A stretch of DNA of 64,000 nucleotides. It comes from Lachnospiraceae bacterium. Its GTDB lineage: Bacteria > Bacillota > Clostridia > Lachnospirales > Lachnospiraceae. Shown here piece after piece: positions 1 to 8,136 of this stretch; the stretch's first letter is position 1, and every line of letters starts with the position of its first letter. The stretch spans positions 18,977 to 82,976 of the forward strand of contig JAILGE010000009.1 in NCBI GenBank assembly GCA_024697065.1, given 5' to 3'. Below the pieces are notes generated by a model. That model saw nothing but the letters and a program-made list of their open reading frames with translations. It was not told the origin of the DNA and ran no database searches. Made by a program: the position numbers and the translations under genes.

Positions 1-254
1 CCCTGTCCTATTTCCTCGATCCGCCTTTTTTCTCCTGTGATCATTCTTTGTTTTATGCCTTTACCGTTTTTGTAAAAGTCATAAAACTTCTTATTATCTA
101 TTTTCCTGAAGCACTCGTCCTTTGCGTTATAATGCAACAGTTCTACATCGTCCTCATCCTTTTCAATGATCCTGAGGATCACTTCCCTTGTAACTCTCTG
201 TATCCCGGTAACAAATGTCGCCAATGTGAGCACGCTGACATCAATATAGATCAT
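1..254 (-). CDS. Glycosyltransferase, GT4-like, N-terminal part (runs off left edge)
   Basis: Open frame of 84 codons from an ATG at 254 down to base 1 with no stop, so the gene continues beyond the window. An AGGAGG box lies just upstream. The start overlaps the stop of the next upstream gene in an ATGA, which implies translational coupling. The N-terminus (MIYIDVSVL, then TGIQRVTRE near residues 17-25) looks like the donor-independent N-terminal half of GT-B glycosyltransferases found in polysaccharide loci. That fits its place at the end of the sugar-polymer operon. The catalytic C-terminal half is outside the window, so the family call is inference from this short N-terminal pattern. Confidence 0.6.
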   Translation of the reverse strand, partial: MIYIDVSVLTLATFVTGIQRVTREVILRIIEKDEDDVELLHYNAKDECFRKIDNKKFYDFYKNGKGIKQRMITGEKRRIEEIGQ

Positions 255-721
255 AGGAAGATCCTCCTTATGACCTTCTGAACCGGTTGGGGAAGTTTTT
301 TCCCGAATTGCCTGAGTTCCGATTTATCTGTCAAACCATACGAAAGTCCGATCAATTTATACCTAAGACCTCGTTTTTGCTCAAAATACGGGTTATTGAT
401 AAATCTGATATTATTTACAGCAACGAAGCTCGATCTGTCCAGGAATCTCAGTACTTCTGTCTGAAACTCCTCCTTAGGCTCGGAATACCTCTGCTCAAAA
501 GAAAGTTCGGCTTTAGTATTCGGAAGCCGTCGCATCGTTGCAACAAATACAGCCTGATAGAACTTATCATTCGGAAGATCAAGAAATCTTGATACATCTA
601 CTTCCTGTGTTCCTGTCCCGATATCATTCAGAAAAGTTTCTTTATTGTAGGGGTACTGTGAGCCGGCGTCTATCATATTCTCTGAAATTGTGTCATATAT
701 CACTTCATAGATATCCGACAT
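251..721 (-). CDS. Uncharacterised protein in polysaccharide operon (possible DUF4214-like)
   Basis: A 156-residue soluble protein with no signal peptide or membrane segment. I do not recognise it securely. The stretch around residues 43-110 (FLDLPNDKFYQAVF, then a helical run ending in NNPYF) resembles the helical DUF4214-type modules that accompany some surface-polysaccharide glycosyltransferases, but this is a weak likeness. It sits between two glycosyltransferase genes, 12 bp downstream of one and overlapping the start of the other by an ATGA, so it is almost certainly co-translated with them. A role in the same polysaccharide pathway is inferred from context only. Confidence 0.55.
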   Translation of the reverse strand: MSDIYEVIYDTISENMIDAGSQYPYNKETFLNDIGTGTQEVDVSRFLDLPNDKFYQAVFVATMRRLPNTKAELSFEQRYSEPKEEFQTEVLRFLDRSSFVAVNNIRFINNPYFEQKRGLRYKLIGLSYGLTDKSELRQFGKKLPQPVQKVIRRIFL

Positions 722-733
722 TCAATAATCCTC

Positions 734-1891
734 TTAGCTTCTATCTGCATCCGTGCTCTGCGAAAACGACTCAAATATCTCAAGGTACTCGCGGGTAATA
801 TTCTCCAGGTCAAAACGATCTGACTCACCGTACAACCCGAATCCCCCGTCTTCACTTACCGCTCTGTCTATCGCATCCGACCATTCTTTTGTATCAAACG
901 GATCCTTGACATAGATTGCTTTGGAACAGGTAACTTCTTTTAGGCAAGTTTTTTCTGTAGTAACCGTCGGTCGGCCAAACATCAATGCCTCGATCGGAGG
1001 CATGCCAAATCCCTCAAATACACTCGGGAATAAAAATGCCCTGCAATTTTGGTACAGGAGATTCCTCTCTGCGTCACTTACGAAACCGGTAAATCTTATA
1101 TTATCCTTTATCCCCAGGGATTCTATCTTCTTAACTAATTCTGCTTTTGCGACACTCGCTCCGCCGACGCCACTGATCACGAGTATTTCTTCGTGACCCT
1201 CCTTCTTTCTATTCGCAAATCTTTCCGCAAATGTATCAATCAGAGTATATAGATTCTTGTGCGGTAAGAGAGAGCTCACACAATAGTAGTATTCATCTGT
1301 TTTCAGTCCCCATTTGGAGAGTTCACTGAGAGGCGCCGTATCTCCCGTTATTACCGGGATATATACAGTGCGTACTTTATCTGTGGCGGCTTTATAGTTC
1401 TCCGCTATATCTCTTTTGGTATAGTCTGAAGAAGCAATTATCACATCAGCTTCTTCGGAAGCATACTTCCACTTTCTCTTAAGGAAGCCCAACCTGATCT
1501 TCGTAAAGTATTCCGGATAGTGAAGCCCCTGCAGATCATGTATTGTTACAACATAGGGTATACCGTTGCTTCTTTTCTTATGTGGCATACTGTAGACCGG
1601 AATAAACATCACATCCATCCCTGTCTTTTTCGCGAGGTTATCCAGGTTAAGATTCTCCCAGGCTATTCGTCTGATCCGGTTTGAACTGTCTATCGGGCAT
1701 ATTTCCAAACGGATCCCCGGATTGATCCGGGTATAACTGTTAAACGAATCCGCGTTATCCCTCGATACGAAGAGCGTATATTCATTTCTGTCATCATATG
1801 TTGCAAATCCGATAATAAGATTTCTGATATATGACTCAGTCCCACCATTCTTCCCGGGTCTTAGCCAGAGGAGATCGATCCCTATCTTCAT
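734..1891 (-). CDS. Glycosyltransferase family 4 (GT-B)
   Basis: 385 residues. The N-terminus reads MKIGIDLLWLRPGKNGGTES, a GT-B N-domain with the acceptor-side GGTE loop. The C-domain has the EGFGMPPIEALMFGRP motif at about residues 293-308, whose two glutamates spaced by seven residues (E-x7-E) mark retaining GT4 enzymes and bind the nucleotide-sugar donor. The length is normal for the family and there are no membrane segments, so it is a cytosolic, membrane-peripheral enzyme. It lies 20 bp downstream of manA, in a cluster making GDP-mannose, so a mannosyl donor is plausible but not shown by the sequence. Confidence 0.88.
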   Translation of the reverse strand: MKIGIDLLWLRPGKNGGTESYIRNLIIGFATYDDRNEYTLFVSRDNADSFNSYTRINPGIRLEICPIDSSNRIRRIAWENLNLDNLAKKTGMDVMFIPVYSMPHKKRSNGIPYVVTIHDLQGLHYPEYFTKIRLGFLKRKWKYASEEADVIIASSDYTKRDIAENYKAATDKVRTVYIPVITGDTAPLSELSKWGLKTDEYYYCVSSLLPHKNLYTLIDTFAERFANRKKEGHEEILVISGVGGASVAKAELVKKIESLGIKDNIRFTGFVSDAERNLLYQNCRAFLFPSVFEGFGMPPIEALMFGRPTVTTEKTCLKEVTCSKAIYVKDPFDTKEWSDAIDRAVSEDGGFGLYGESDRFDLENITREYLEIFESFSQSTDADRS

Positions 1892-1911
1892 ACGATACTT
1901 CCCACTTTTTC

Positions 1912-2895
1912 TTAACAGCTGACATCCAATATCTGCGCTCTTCCGTGGAGCTTAAGATCTTCGCTGTCTGCCGGGACAAATATACAGTCTCCCTTGAAGA
2001 AATTCAGATTGGAATCACCTTCTGCGCCGGATATGTTGCCGCATCCGTCAACAACCAACAGCGCATGGAAGCTGTTGCTTTCGGTCCTGAAATCAGCCAG
2101 CCTTCTGCTCTCTGTATTTATCAGCAGCCTTTCAACCATGAAATACCTGCATCTGGTGAGCAGTTCTCTGGCACATCCGGGATTATACTTAAGCATTCGC
2201 ATCGGCTGACAGGGAGCTGTACTTCTCTTCATATTCATAACATCCACAGCCTTATCGATGTGGAGCTCCCGCATCTTCCCATTCTTATCGGTTCTGTCGT
2301 AGTCATACAGCCTGTAAGTCAGATTGGAGTTCTGCTGTATCTCAGCAATAAGGCAGCCTGCACCTATTGCATGGACAGTTCCGGATTCGATGAAGAACAG
2401 GTCATCCTTGTGTACTTCAACGCGGTTAAGCATTGTGCCAATGGTTCCGGTGGCAATAGACTCTCTGACTTTATCTGCAGTCACATCACGGTTGAATCCG
2501 TATACAAGTCCGGCTCCCGGTCTCGCATCCAGCACATACCACATCTCCGTCTTGCCCCAGGATCCGTTCTCATGAACTCTTGCATATTCATCATTCGGGT
2601 GCACCTGGACGGAAAGCTCCTCTTTAGCATCGATGAGCTTTATCAGTATAGGAAGCTCAGGCTTTCCACCTGTGAGTTCCAAAGTATGACTCCCCAGGTA
2701 ATCCGGGTGTCTCTTCAGGATATCCGACAATGTCTCACCCGAATCAAGCGTCGACTCACCGTCAGGATGGCAGGAACACACCCATGCCTCAGCAAATGGT
2801 ACTATGTCGATACCAAGATTAAAATCATCATTAAGTCTTGACCCGCCCCAAAGATAATCCTTGGCAGCGGGCTTTAATTTAAACGGTCTTTTCAT
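1912..2895 (-). CDS. manA: Mannose-6-phosphate isomerase, class I
   Basis: 327-residue zinc-dependent cupin enzyme that interconverts fructose-6-phosphate and mannose-6-phosphate. Family motifs are visible: KDYLWGG at the N-terminus, QVHPNDEYA around residue 97 supplying metal ligands, KTEMWYVLDA, and ESGTVHAIGAG around residue 170. The length matches the short Gram-positive ManA type. Its start overlaps the 3' end of the GDP-mannose pyrophosphorylase gene by 17 bp, so the two are translationally linked. The pair supplies mannose-1-phosphate precursor and GDP-mannose; a phosphomannomutase is not in the window. Confidence 0.93.
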   Translation of the reverse strand: MKRPFKLKPAAKDYLWGGSRLNDDFNLGIDIVPFAEAWVCSCHPDGESTLDSGETLSDILKRHPDYLGSHTLELTGGKPELPILIKLIDAKEELSVQVHPNDEYARVHENGSWGKTEMWYVLDARPGAGLVYGFNRDVTADKVRESIATGTIGTMLNRVEVHKDDLFFIESGTVHAIGAGCLIAEIQQNSNLTYRLYDYDRTDKNGKMRELHIDKAVDVMNMKRSTAPCQPMRMLKYNPGCARELLTRCRYFMVERLLINTESRRLADFRTESNSFHALLVVDGCGNISGAEGDSNLNFFKGDCIFVPADSEDLKLHGRAQILDVSC

Positions 2896-4201
2896 TAAAC
2901 TTGTGCTTATCCGTAACGCTTATCCCTTCACCTATCTGTACTTCGATAAGCTGTAATCCTTCATCGTTGGCTATTACCGTATGCTTACATCCGGCAGACA
3001 TGGTGATGACATCTCCCGGCTTCACAAGCTGTTCCATTCCGTCAACAATAGCCTTTCCTGTTCCGGAGATAACATTCCATACCTCATCACGTCTGTCGTG
3101 AGAATGATAATTCATCCTGTGTCCGGGATTGAGTGTAACCTTCACCGTCATGGATCCTTCTTCAACGTCAAGCACTCTGTAGCTTCCCCAGCTCTTCTCC
3201 GCAAACATGATCTGCTGATCTATGGCATCAACAAAAGGTTTGATATAGGAACTCTGCTCCTTATCGGAAACCAGGATTCCCTCGGGAGATGCGCTGACAA
3301 CGATATCACGTCCTCCCATTACAAGTATGGGAACACCAAGTTCATTGATAACGCTGACATTCTCGCAGGTATCATTAAGTCTGGCATCTCCGATCACAGC
3401 TTCTTCCATAGCCTCTGTTAGAGTATTCCAGGTACCGAGATCCTTCCATGTTCCCGAGTACTTCAGCACATCTATGGACTTCTCAGCCTCTACTACCGCA
3501 TAGTCAAACGAAATCTTCTTAAGCGTATCGTATGTTGAGAAGAGTGTTTCATAATCAGCGGTTCCAAGCAGCTCCTTTGACTTATTCAGAACGTAGCTGA
3601 GCTTGTATGCAAATACTCCGCCATTCCAAAGAGCTCCTTCATCAATATATTCCTGAGCCTTCGCTTTATCCGGCTTCTCGGTAAATCCCCAGCTCTGCTC
3701 ACCTGACTCTGTGGTCTTCGGCTTAATGTAGCCGTACTTCTCCGAAGGATATGTAGGCTCTATTCCCATGAGGACAAGATTCTTGTCGCCCTCTTCAGCA
3801 GCCTTGCACATCTGTTCCAAAGTCTTGAAATATCCGTCTTCCACATAAGGATCGACGGGACATACGACCACAGCCTCATTTTCAGGAACCTTCTTCACAT
3901 CATGAAGATATGCCGTAGCAAGCGCAATAGCCGCAAAGGTATCTCTCCTGCAGGGCTCTACGGAAATGCCTACATCCATCCCCAACTGATTGTGAATGGC
4001 TGATACCTGAGACTTACTTGTTGCTATGGTCACAGTAGCATCCGGATCTACGGCCTTAATCTGCCCATAGATACGCTGCACCATTGACTCAAGCTCTCCG
4101 TCAGCTTTCCTGAATATCCTGATAAACTGCTTTGAACGGACATCATTGGAAAGCGGCCAAAGTCGCTTTCCCGATCCGCCTGATAATAAAATAATGTTCA
4201 A
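2879..4201 (-). CDS. manC: Mannose-1-phosphate guanylyltransferase with C-terminal cupin
   Basis: 440 residues. The N-terminal nucleotidyltransferase domain begins with the signature LSGGSGKRLWPLS (residues 5-17) followed by SKQF; PVDPYVED around residue 115 is the metal-binding region, and FTEKPDKAKAQEY is the sugar-binding stretch. The last 100 residues or so form a cupin of the type-II phosphomannose isomerase kind (PGHRMNYHSHDRRDEVW, then KPGDVITM). It makes GDP-mannose from GTP and mannose-1-phosphate. The cupin may add isomerase activity, but a dedicated manA follows immediately, so that activity could be redundant. Cytosolic. Confidence 0.93.
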   Translation of the reverse strand: MNIILLSGGSGKRLWPLSNDVRSKQFIRIFRKADGELESMVQRIYGQIKAVDPDATVTIATSKSQVSAIHNQLGMDVGISVEPCRRDTFAAIALATAYLHDVKKVPENEAVVVCPVDPYVEDGYFKTLEQMCKAAEEGDKNLVLMGIEPTYPSEKYGYIKPKTTESGEQSWGFTEKPDKAKAQEYIDEGALWNGGVFAYKLSYVLNKSKELLGTADYETLFSTYDTLKKISFDYAVVEAEKSIDVLKYSGTWKDLGTWNTLTEAMEEAVIGDARLNDTCENVSVINELGVPILVMGGRDIVVSASPEGILVSDKEQSSYIKPFVDAIDQQIMFAEKSWGSYRVLDVEEGSMTVKVTLNPGHRMNYHSHDRRDEVWNVISGTGKAIVDGMEQLVKPGDVITMSAGCKHTVIANDEGLQLIEVQIGEGISVTDKHKFNEKTV

Positions 4202-4245
4202 ATTAATTACTCCTAAATTACATATTTGGGGAAGTGCGTTAAGTG

Positions 4246-5001
4246 TTATCCCAAAATAAACTTAGCCACTTCCATGGCTATACATTCAAAGAAATAGAGT
4301 CTGCTATACCCATTATTCCTATATGCTTTATATCTGTCTTTAACGCGGGAAATGATCTTTTTGAAGTTTCTTTCATGGCTGGCTCCATTCAGACGGAAGT
4401 TAGCCAATATTTCATTCCTCACCCTTATTGTGCGTCCGTCTCTCCTCATCCTAAGGATCAGATCCCAGTCATCATGTATGCCCTCACATTTATATCTGTA
4501 TAGTCCATACATTTCCTTAGTGATATATGATGTGGGATGATTCCAGTCTCTGGAAACAACCGGACACTTTCTGTATCTGGCCCTTTTAACGAGCTTTTCT
4601 TTGAGCTCGCCACTCTCCCCTTCGGTCCAGATCCGCAGATCGGCATAGAACAGATCAAAGTGTTCTCTGTCGTATTCCTCGGTCACTCTTTGAACTGCCA
4701 CAGGCTCCAGCCAGTCATCGCTGTTTATGATCCCGATCAGATCACCATGAGCCTTATCTATTCCCTTATTCATGGCATCGTAGATACCACCGTCAGGTTC
4801 ACTTATTACAAGAAACCTTATTCCCTTTTCGGTAAATCTAGCCCTGTACTCTTCAACTATATCAAGTGTTTCATCCTGCGATCCTCCATCCTTAACTATA
4901 TATTCAAATGGTTGAACGCTCTGCCCCAGCACTGACTCTATAGTCTTACGTATCGTACGCGAGCTATTAAAGCACGGAGTTATAATGCTTACTTTAGTCA
5001 T
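4246..5001 (-). CDS. Glycosyltransferase family 2
   Basis: 251-residue GT-A enzyme. It begins MTKVSIITPCFNSSRTI, has the DGGSQDET nucleotide-binding loop at residues 38-45, and the acidic metal/donor motif NSDDW at residues 93-97, followed by a region with HPTSYI. The pattern SEPDGGIYDAMNKGI (residues 67-81) is typical of the WcaA/CpsE-like GT2 subgroup that adds side sugars to exopolysaccharide repeat units. No transmembrane segment. It lies 14 bp after the 4,6-dehydratase gene and 44 bp before manC. Donor and acceptor cannot be read from the sequence. Confidence 0.88.
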   Translation of the reverse strand: MTKVSIITPCFNSSRTIRKTIESVLGQSVQPFEYIVKDGGSQDETLDIVEEYRARFTEKGIRFLVISEPDGGIYDAMNKGIDKAHGDLIGIINSDDWLEPVAVQRVTEEYDREHFDLFYADLRIWTEGESGELKEKLVKRARYRKCPVVSRDWNHPTSYITKEMYGLYRYKCEGIHDDWDLILRMRRDGRTIRVRNEILANFRLNGASHERNFKKIISRVKDRYKAYRNNGYSRLYFFECIAMEVAKFILG

Positions 5002-5015
5002 ATTAGTTTGACTTT

Positions 5016-6011
5016 TCAGTGCTCATCCAGATCCGTCTTGAGCTTCGCTCTGAGATCCTCCACTGACAGCCACTCGGTATTGGTTCCTGAACTGTATTCG
5101 AATTCCTGATCTACAAGCTTCCCGCCGGGAATGAGGTCCCTGTCGCGCCACCAGTTATAATGCGGATATATGATGAAGTGCTTCTCATACTCGTAGGTAT
5201 GAAGCGAATCTTCACGTGTGACCATTATCTCATGGAGCTTCTCTCCCTCGCGGATGCCCACTTCTTTCTTCACGCATCCAGGAAGCATAGCCTCCGCCAG
5301 ATCTGTGATCTTGAAGCTGGGGATCTTGCTGATGAAGGTCTCTCCGCCCTTTGATTCCTCCAGAGCCTTTATAACAAGCTCTACACCCTGCTCAAGACTG
5401 ATCCAGAAACGTGTCATCCTGAGATCCGTGATAGGCAGCTCCTTTTCACCCTTATCGATAAGGTTTTGGAAGAAAGGGATCACGCTGCCCCTGCTGCCGG
5501 CTACATTTCCGTATCTGACTACAGAGAACCTGGTCCCGTCTTCTCCGCCGTAAGCATTAGCTGCACAGAAGAGCTTATCGGAGACAAGCTTTGTACCGCC
5601 ATACAGATTGATGGGATTAACCGCCTTATCCGTACTGAGGGCAACAACTTTTTCCACGCCTGCTTCCAGTGAAGCATTTATCACATTCATAGCGCCGTTG
5701 ATATTGGTCTTGATCGCCTCGTTAGGGTTGTACTCACATGCAGGCACCTGCTTCAGCGCAGCCGCATGGATCACGTAGTCGCAGCCCTTCATGGCCATCC
5801 TGAGTCTGTCCTCATCTCTCACATCACCGATAAAGAATCTGAGTATCTGGCTGTACTCCTTATACTGATTCTGCATCAGGAACTGCTTATATTCATCACG
5901 TGAGTAGATGATTATCTTCTTCGGCTTATAGTGAGCCAGAACATAATCAACGAAGTGATGTCCGAATGATCCGGTTCCGCCGGTAACGAGCACGGTCTTA
6001 TTATTGAGCAT
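5016..6011 (-). CDS. UDP-N-acetylglucosamine 4,6-dehydratase family (PseB/CapE-like SDR)
   Basis: 331 residues from an ATG at 6011, preceded by AGGAGG with 7-nt spacing; an in-frame ATG at 6113 lacks a ribosome binding site and lies upstream of the likely promoter. Extended short-chain dehydrogenase: Rossmann motif GGTGSFG at residues 11-17, catalytic STDKA at 126-130 and YGGTK at 137-141. The TDK motif is what this dehydratase branch uses. It removes water from a UDP-HexNAc to give a 4-keto-6-deoxy sugar. The short 330-residue form is the soluble type (PseB, FlaA1, CapE), not the membrane-bound CapD type. The donor sugar presumably feeds the polysaccharide made here. Confidence 0.9.
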   Translation of the reverse strand: MLNNKTVLVTGGTGSFGHHFVDYVLAHYKPKKIIIYSRDEYKQFLMQNQYKEYSQILRFFIGDVRDEDRLRMAMKGCDYVIHAAALKQVPACEYNPNEAIKTNINGAMNVINASLEAGVEKVVALSTDKAVNPINLYGGTKLVSDKLFCAANAYGGEDGTRFSVVRYGNVAGSRGSVIPFFQNLIDKGEKELPITDLRMTRFWISLEQGVELVIKALEESKGGETFISKIPSFKITDLAEAMLPGCVKKEVGIREGEKLHEIMVTREDSLHTYEYEKHFIIYPHYNWWRDRDLIPGGKLVDQEFEYSSGTNTEWLSVEDLRAKLKTDLDEH

Positions 6012-6051
6012 TATTTGCCTCCTGCAACTATCTGTTAATACACAGTATGGT

Positions 6052-6060
6052 ATTTTACCA
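6052..6060 (-). promoter_or_regulatory. Probable extended -10 promoter of the dehydratase-led gene set
   Basis: On the minus strand the sequence reads TGG then TAAAAT, an extended -10 element about 40 bp upstream of the dehydratase start codon. The -35 position is T-rich but not a good match. The same element (TGA then TAAAAT) is kept in the second junction copy at 7984-7992. It would restart transcription below the terminator at 6133-6154. Confidence 0.45.
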
Positions 6061-6132
6061 CATTTCTGTTGGCAAAAAAACTGTTTAAGCACCCCGGGAT
6101 CACAACTAAACAAAAGTAATAAAAAGTGAAAC

Positions 6133-6154
6133 GGAGCCGGCTCAGACCGACTCC
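6133..6154 (-). terminator. Rho-independent terminator (copy in J1)
   Basis: Minus-strand stem GGAGTCGG / CCGGCTCC with a 6-nt loop (one G-U pair), followed by a T-containing tail (gtttcactttttatt). It lies downstream of the GT-C gene end at 6308 and upstream of the dehydratase promoter. It is a near-copy of the terminator at 8079-8110. Confidence 0.6.
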
Positions 6155-6185
6155 ATTTTTATCATCCTCTTTTCATTATTTATCC

Positions 6186-6253
6186 TTACTTCACTATCTT
6201 CTCGAAGTCAGCCTTCGGATGGTTACACAGAGGACAGAGGAAGTCATCCGGCA
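6186..6253 (-). pseudogene. Duplicated 3' fragment of the flavin reductase-rubredoxin gene
   Basis: Encodes the last 22 residues of the rubredoxin domain of the gene at 8137-8760, including CPLCNHPKADFE and its TAA stop, almost base for base, then stops matching abruptly at 6253. There is no start codon or domain upstream, so it is a non-functional fragment left by duplication of the junction. Confidence 0.85.
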
Positions 6254-6307
6254 AATACAATTACTCTACGGATCATCTATCATTTCTGTCAAGTATTCTT
6301 AACTGAC

Positions 6308-7804
6308 TTACGGACTCAAGCTGTAAATCTCACAGTAGTATTCCGGATAGTCAGCATCCATCTTCTTTTTCAGCCAGGCATATGGATCCTTTCCGAAACT
6401 ACGATTCAATTTAACTTCAGATTGTTCCAGCACATTCAATAAGTCCGCATATTCAGCATCAGGCATGGAACCCTTGTAGGTATCAACAATTACCAGCGTT
6501 TTTCCGTTTTCAGAAATATTATCCACTTCTGTTTTCCAACCGGTTTTCTCACCAATAGTTGAAAACCCTTTTTCACGAAGATACCATCCTATTACCGGGT
6601 CGTGCGTCCATACAACGCTCTCTTCAGGATCATATTTCTCACTCACATACGAGATAATGTTCGCATACGGCGTATTCCATCCACCTTTGTTAGTATCAAC
6701 ATGAAAAACGACATTGCACACACTCCAGATCGTGCCTATCGTAACCAGGCCTATTCCGACTCTTTGTATCCATCTGTTCTTGATCCCAACAGTTAGGTCA
6801 GCCATCAAATCTCCCTGTCGGATCGCTATCGGGGTATAGTTCCTTATCTTTCCACCTATTCCTGCCAGAGTAATGATCAGATATGACAAAAAGAAATATA
6901 TGTGTTTCTTCTCCTTTAGTATACTTTTAAGATTAAACAACAGGCTAAAACACAATAATGTATTTCCTATGAGCAATATCGCCCCCGCCGGTGAAACAGG
7001 AAAAGCGCCCTGGCCGCACAAAATATTCTGCCCTGCTCCGAGAATACACCTGCTCAGCGAATAAATCTCTCCTCCCGACTTCCCCATTGAATACTTTACA
7101 GTTACAAAGATGTATATCTGGGGTAAAACACATAACAATGCTATAATTCCACCCACAAGTATATAAGGCCATTCCGATTTTATTGTCTTTTTATCGATAG
7201 CCAACAATAAAAAGGAAACTACGATCAGGATCGTAGCGGAACTTTCAACATAGAACATCAGTATGTACAGAAAAAAGAGAACTCCCCAAAACAAGCATGA
7301 AGGTACTTTTTTTCTGTAAAAGGTGATAAGAAGTTCAACCACACATACCAATATTGTCATGTAGGTATACCATCTTAACCCTGTACACCACATAAGCAAA
7401 GTCGGATTCAGGCATACCGGGATAAATGAGTACACTTTCCATCCTTTACTCTTATTTCCCCATATATGAACCCAAACAGACCATATAGCAAATGCACATA
7501 TACCGGCTCCGATCATCCTCACCACGCTCCAATTCCCGACCATTCTGAAAAGCGCGTAGTTTATGATATACGATAACGGCGGATGAATATCACCATACAC
7601 TGTTGACTGTACTAATGCGGTTAATGAGTCTGCCCCCTCAACATAATTTATATTCGCATACTCATCATCATAACCATAAGAAAAAAAAGCTACACTGAGA
7701 TACAAAAAAAGAAGGGTAACTAAGCCCAATATATTGATCCAATTACTGTTTTGAGCTACAGGTCTTGTTTCCTTAATTGTCTGGCGTTTTAACTCTGATT
7801 TCAT
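6308..7804 (-). CDS. Polytopic GT-C glycosyltransferase (PMT_2/ArnT-like)
   Basis: 498 residues with roughly ten hydrophobic segments between residues 25 and 370 and a soluble C-terminal domain of about 120 residues. The first extracytoplasmic loop carries the acidic pair in SYGYDDEYA (residues 43-50) and DIHPPLSY (72-79), the hallmark of GT39/GT83-type GT-C enzymes that use polyprenyl-phosphate sugars on the outer membrane face. It probably adds a sugar to the polysaccharide or to a surface protein. The gene is more AT-rich than its neighbours and bounded on both sides by the J1/J2 junction repeats, each with a terminator and a promoter, so it appears to be an insertion with its own transcription unit. 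Confidence 0.82.
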   Translation of the reverse strand: MKSELKRQTIKETRPVAQNSNWINILGLVTLLFLYLSVAFFSYGYDDEYANINYVEGADSLTALVQSTVYGDIHPPLSYIINYALFRMVGNWSVVRMIGAGICAFAIWSVWVHIWGNKSKGWKVYSFIPVCLNPTLLMWCTGLRWYTYMTILVCVVELLITFYRKKVPSCLFWGVLFFLYILMFYVESSATILIVVSFLLLAIDKKTIKSEWPYILVGGIIALLCVLPQIYIFVTVKYSMGKSGGEIYSLSRCILGAGQNILCGQGAFPVSPAGAILLIGNTLLCFSLLFNLKSILKEKKHIYFFLSYLIITLAGIGGKIRNYTPIAIRQGDLMADLTVGIKNRWIQRVGIGLVTIGTIWSVCNVVFHVDTNKGGWNTPYANIISYVSEKYDPEESVVWTHDPVIGWYLREKGFSTIGEKTGWKTEVDNISENGKTLVIVDTYKGSMPDAEYADLLNVLEQSEVKLNRSFGKDPYAWLKKKMDADYPEYYCEIYSLSP

Positions 7805-7844
7805 ATACTTTATGTACCTCTCACTTATAATACTTATCAGAATT

Positions 7845-7943
7845 ATTATCTTCTTCGGCTTATAATAAGCCCTGATGTGAACCGTGAAAATCTGTCCGAA
7901 TCCCCCGGTTCCACCGATAAAGAGAACGGTTATATTATGGAGA
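7845..7943 (-). pseudogene. Degenerate 5' remnant of the PseB-like dehydratase gene
   Basis: Aligns with the first 34 codons or so of the dehydratase at 5911-6011. The start ATG is lost (CAT changed to GAT on the plus strand), and substitutions and small indels break the frame, although pieces of the GGTGSFG Rossmann region can still be traced. It is the only gene-like material in the stretch between 7804 and 8136 besides the promoter and terminator copies. Confidence 0.75.
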
Positions 7944-7983
7944 TTTTCTTACCTTCCGAACTATCTGTAAAACACAGAATGAT

Positions 7984-7992
7984 ATTTTATCA
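7984..7992 (-). promoter_or_regulatory. Duplicated extended -10 element, probable promoter of the GT-C gene
   Basis: TGA followed by TAAAAT on the minus strand, at the position homologous to the dehydratase promoter in J1. It is the only recognisable promoter between the terminator at 8079-8110 and the GT-C start at 7804, giving a leader of about 170 nt. Confidence 0.4.
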
Positions 7993-8078
7993 CATCTCTG
8001 CATTGATCGATAAAAAACTTCTTTTCATCAGACACCCCTTAAATAAAGCACCCCGAGATCACAACTTCTCTCAAGCCT

Positions 8079-8110
8079 AAAATGGAGCCGGCTCATACCG
8101 ACTCCATTTT
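8079..8110. terminator. Bidirectional rho-independent terminator after flavin reductase-rubredoxin
   Basis: Nearly perfect 13-bp hairpin: AAAATGGAGTCGG, loop TATGAG, CCGGCTCCATTTT (minus strand, one G-U pair). A/T runs on both sides allow termination in both directions. It lies 27 bp downstream of the stop codon at 8137. Confidence 0.88.
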
Positions 8111-8136
8111 TATCATCCTCTTTTCATTATTTATCC

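Larger units (their letters stand above)
5911..6253. repeat. Junction repeat J1 (left direct repeat flanking the GT-C gene)
   Basis: Bases 5911-6253 align in direct orientation with 7845-8204. The right part (6131-6253 against 8082-8204) is nearly identical, with about two mismatches in 122 bp. The left part is diverged but alignable, with shared blocks such as CTTCTTCGGCTTATA and ACTATCTGT. J1 contains the intact 5' end and promoter of the dehydratase gene plus a fragment of the 3' end of the flavin reductase-rubredoxin gene. Together the two copies bracket the 498-residue membrane glycosyltransferase gene. Confidence 0.85.

Noticed and set aside
1831..2841. Long plus-strand open frame of 336 codons
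   Set aside because: It lies wholly antisense to manA, has no family motif, and the opposite strand encodes a well-formed enzyme.
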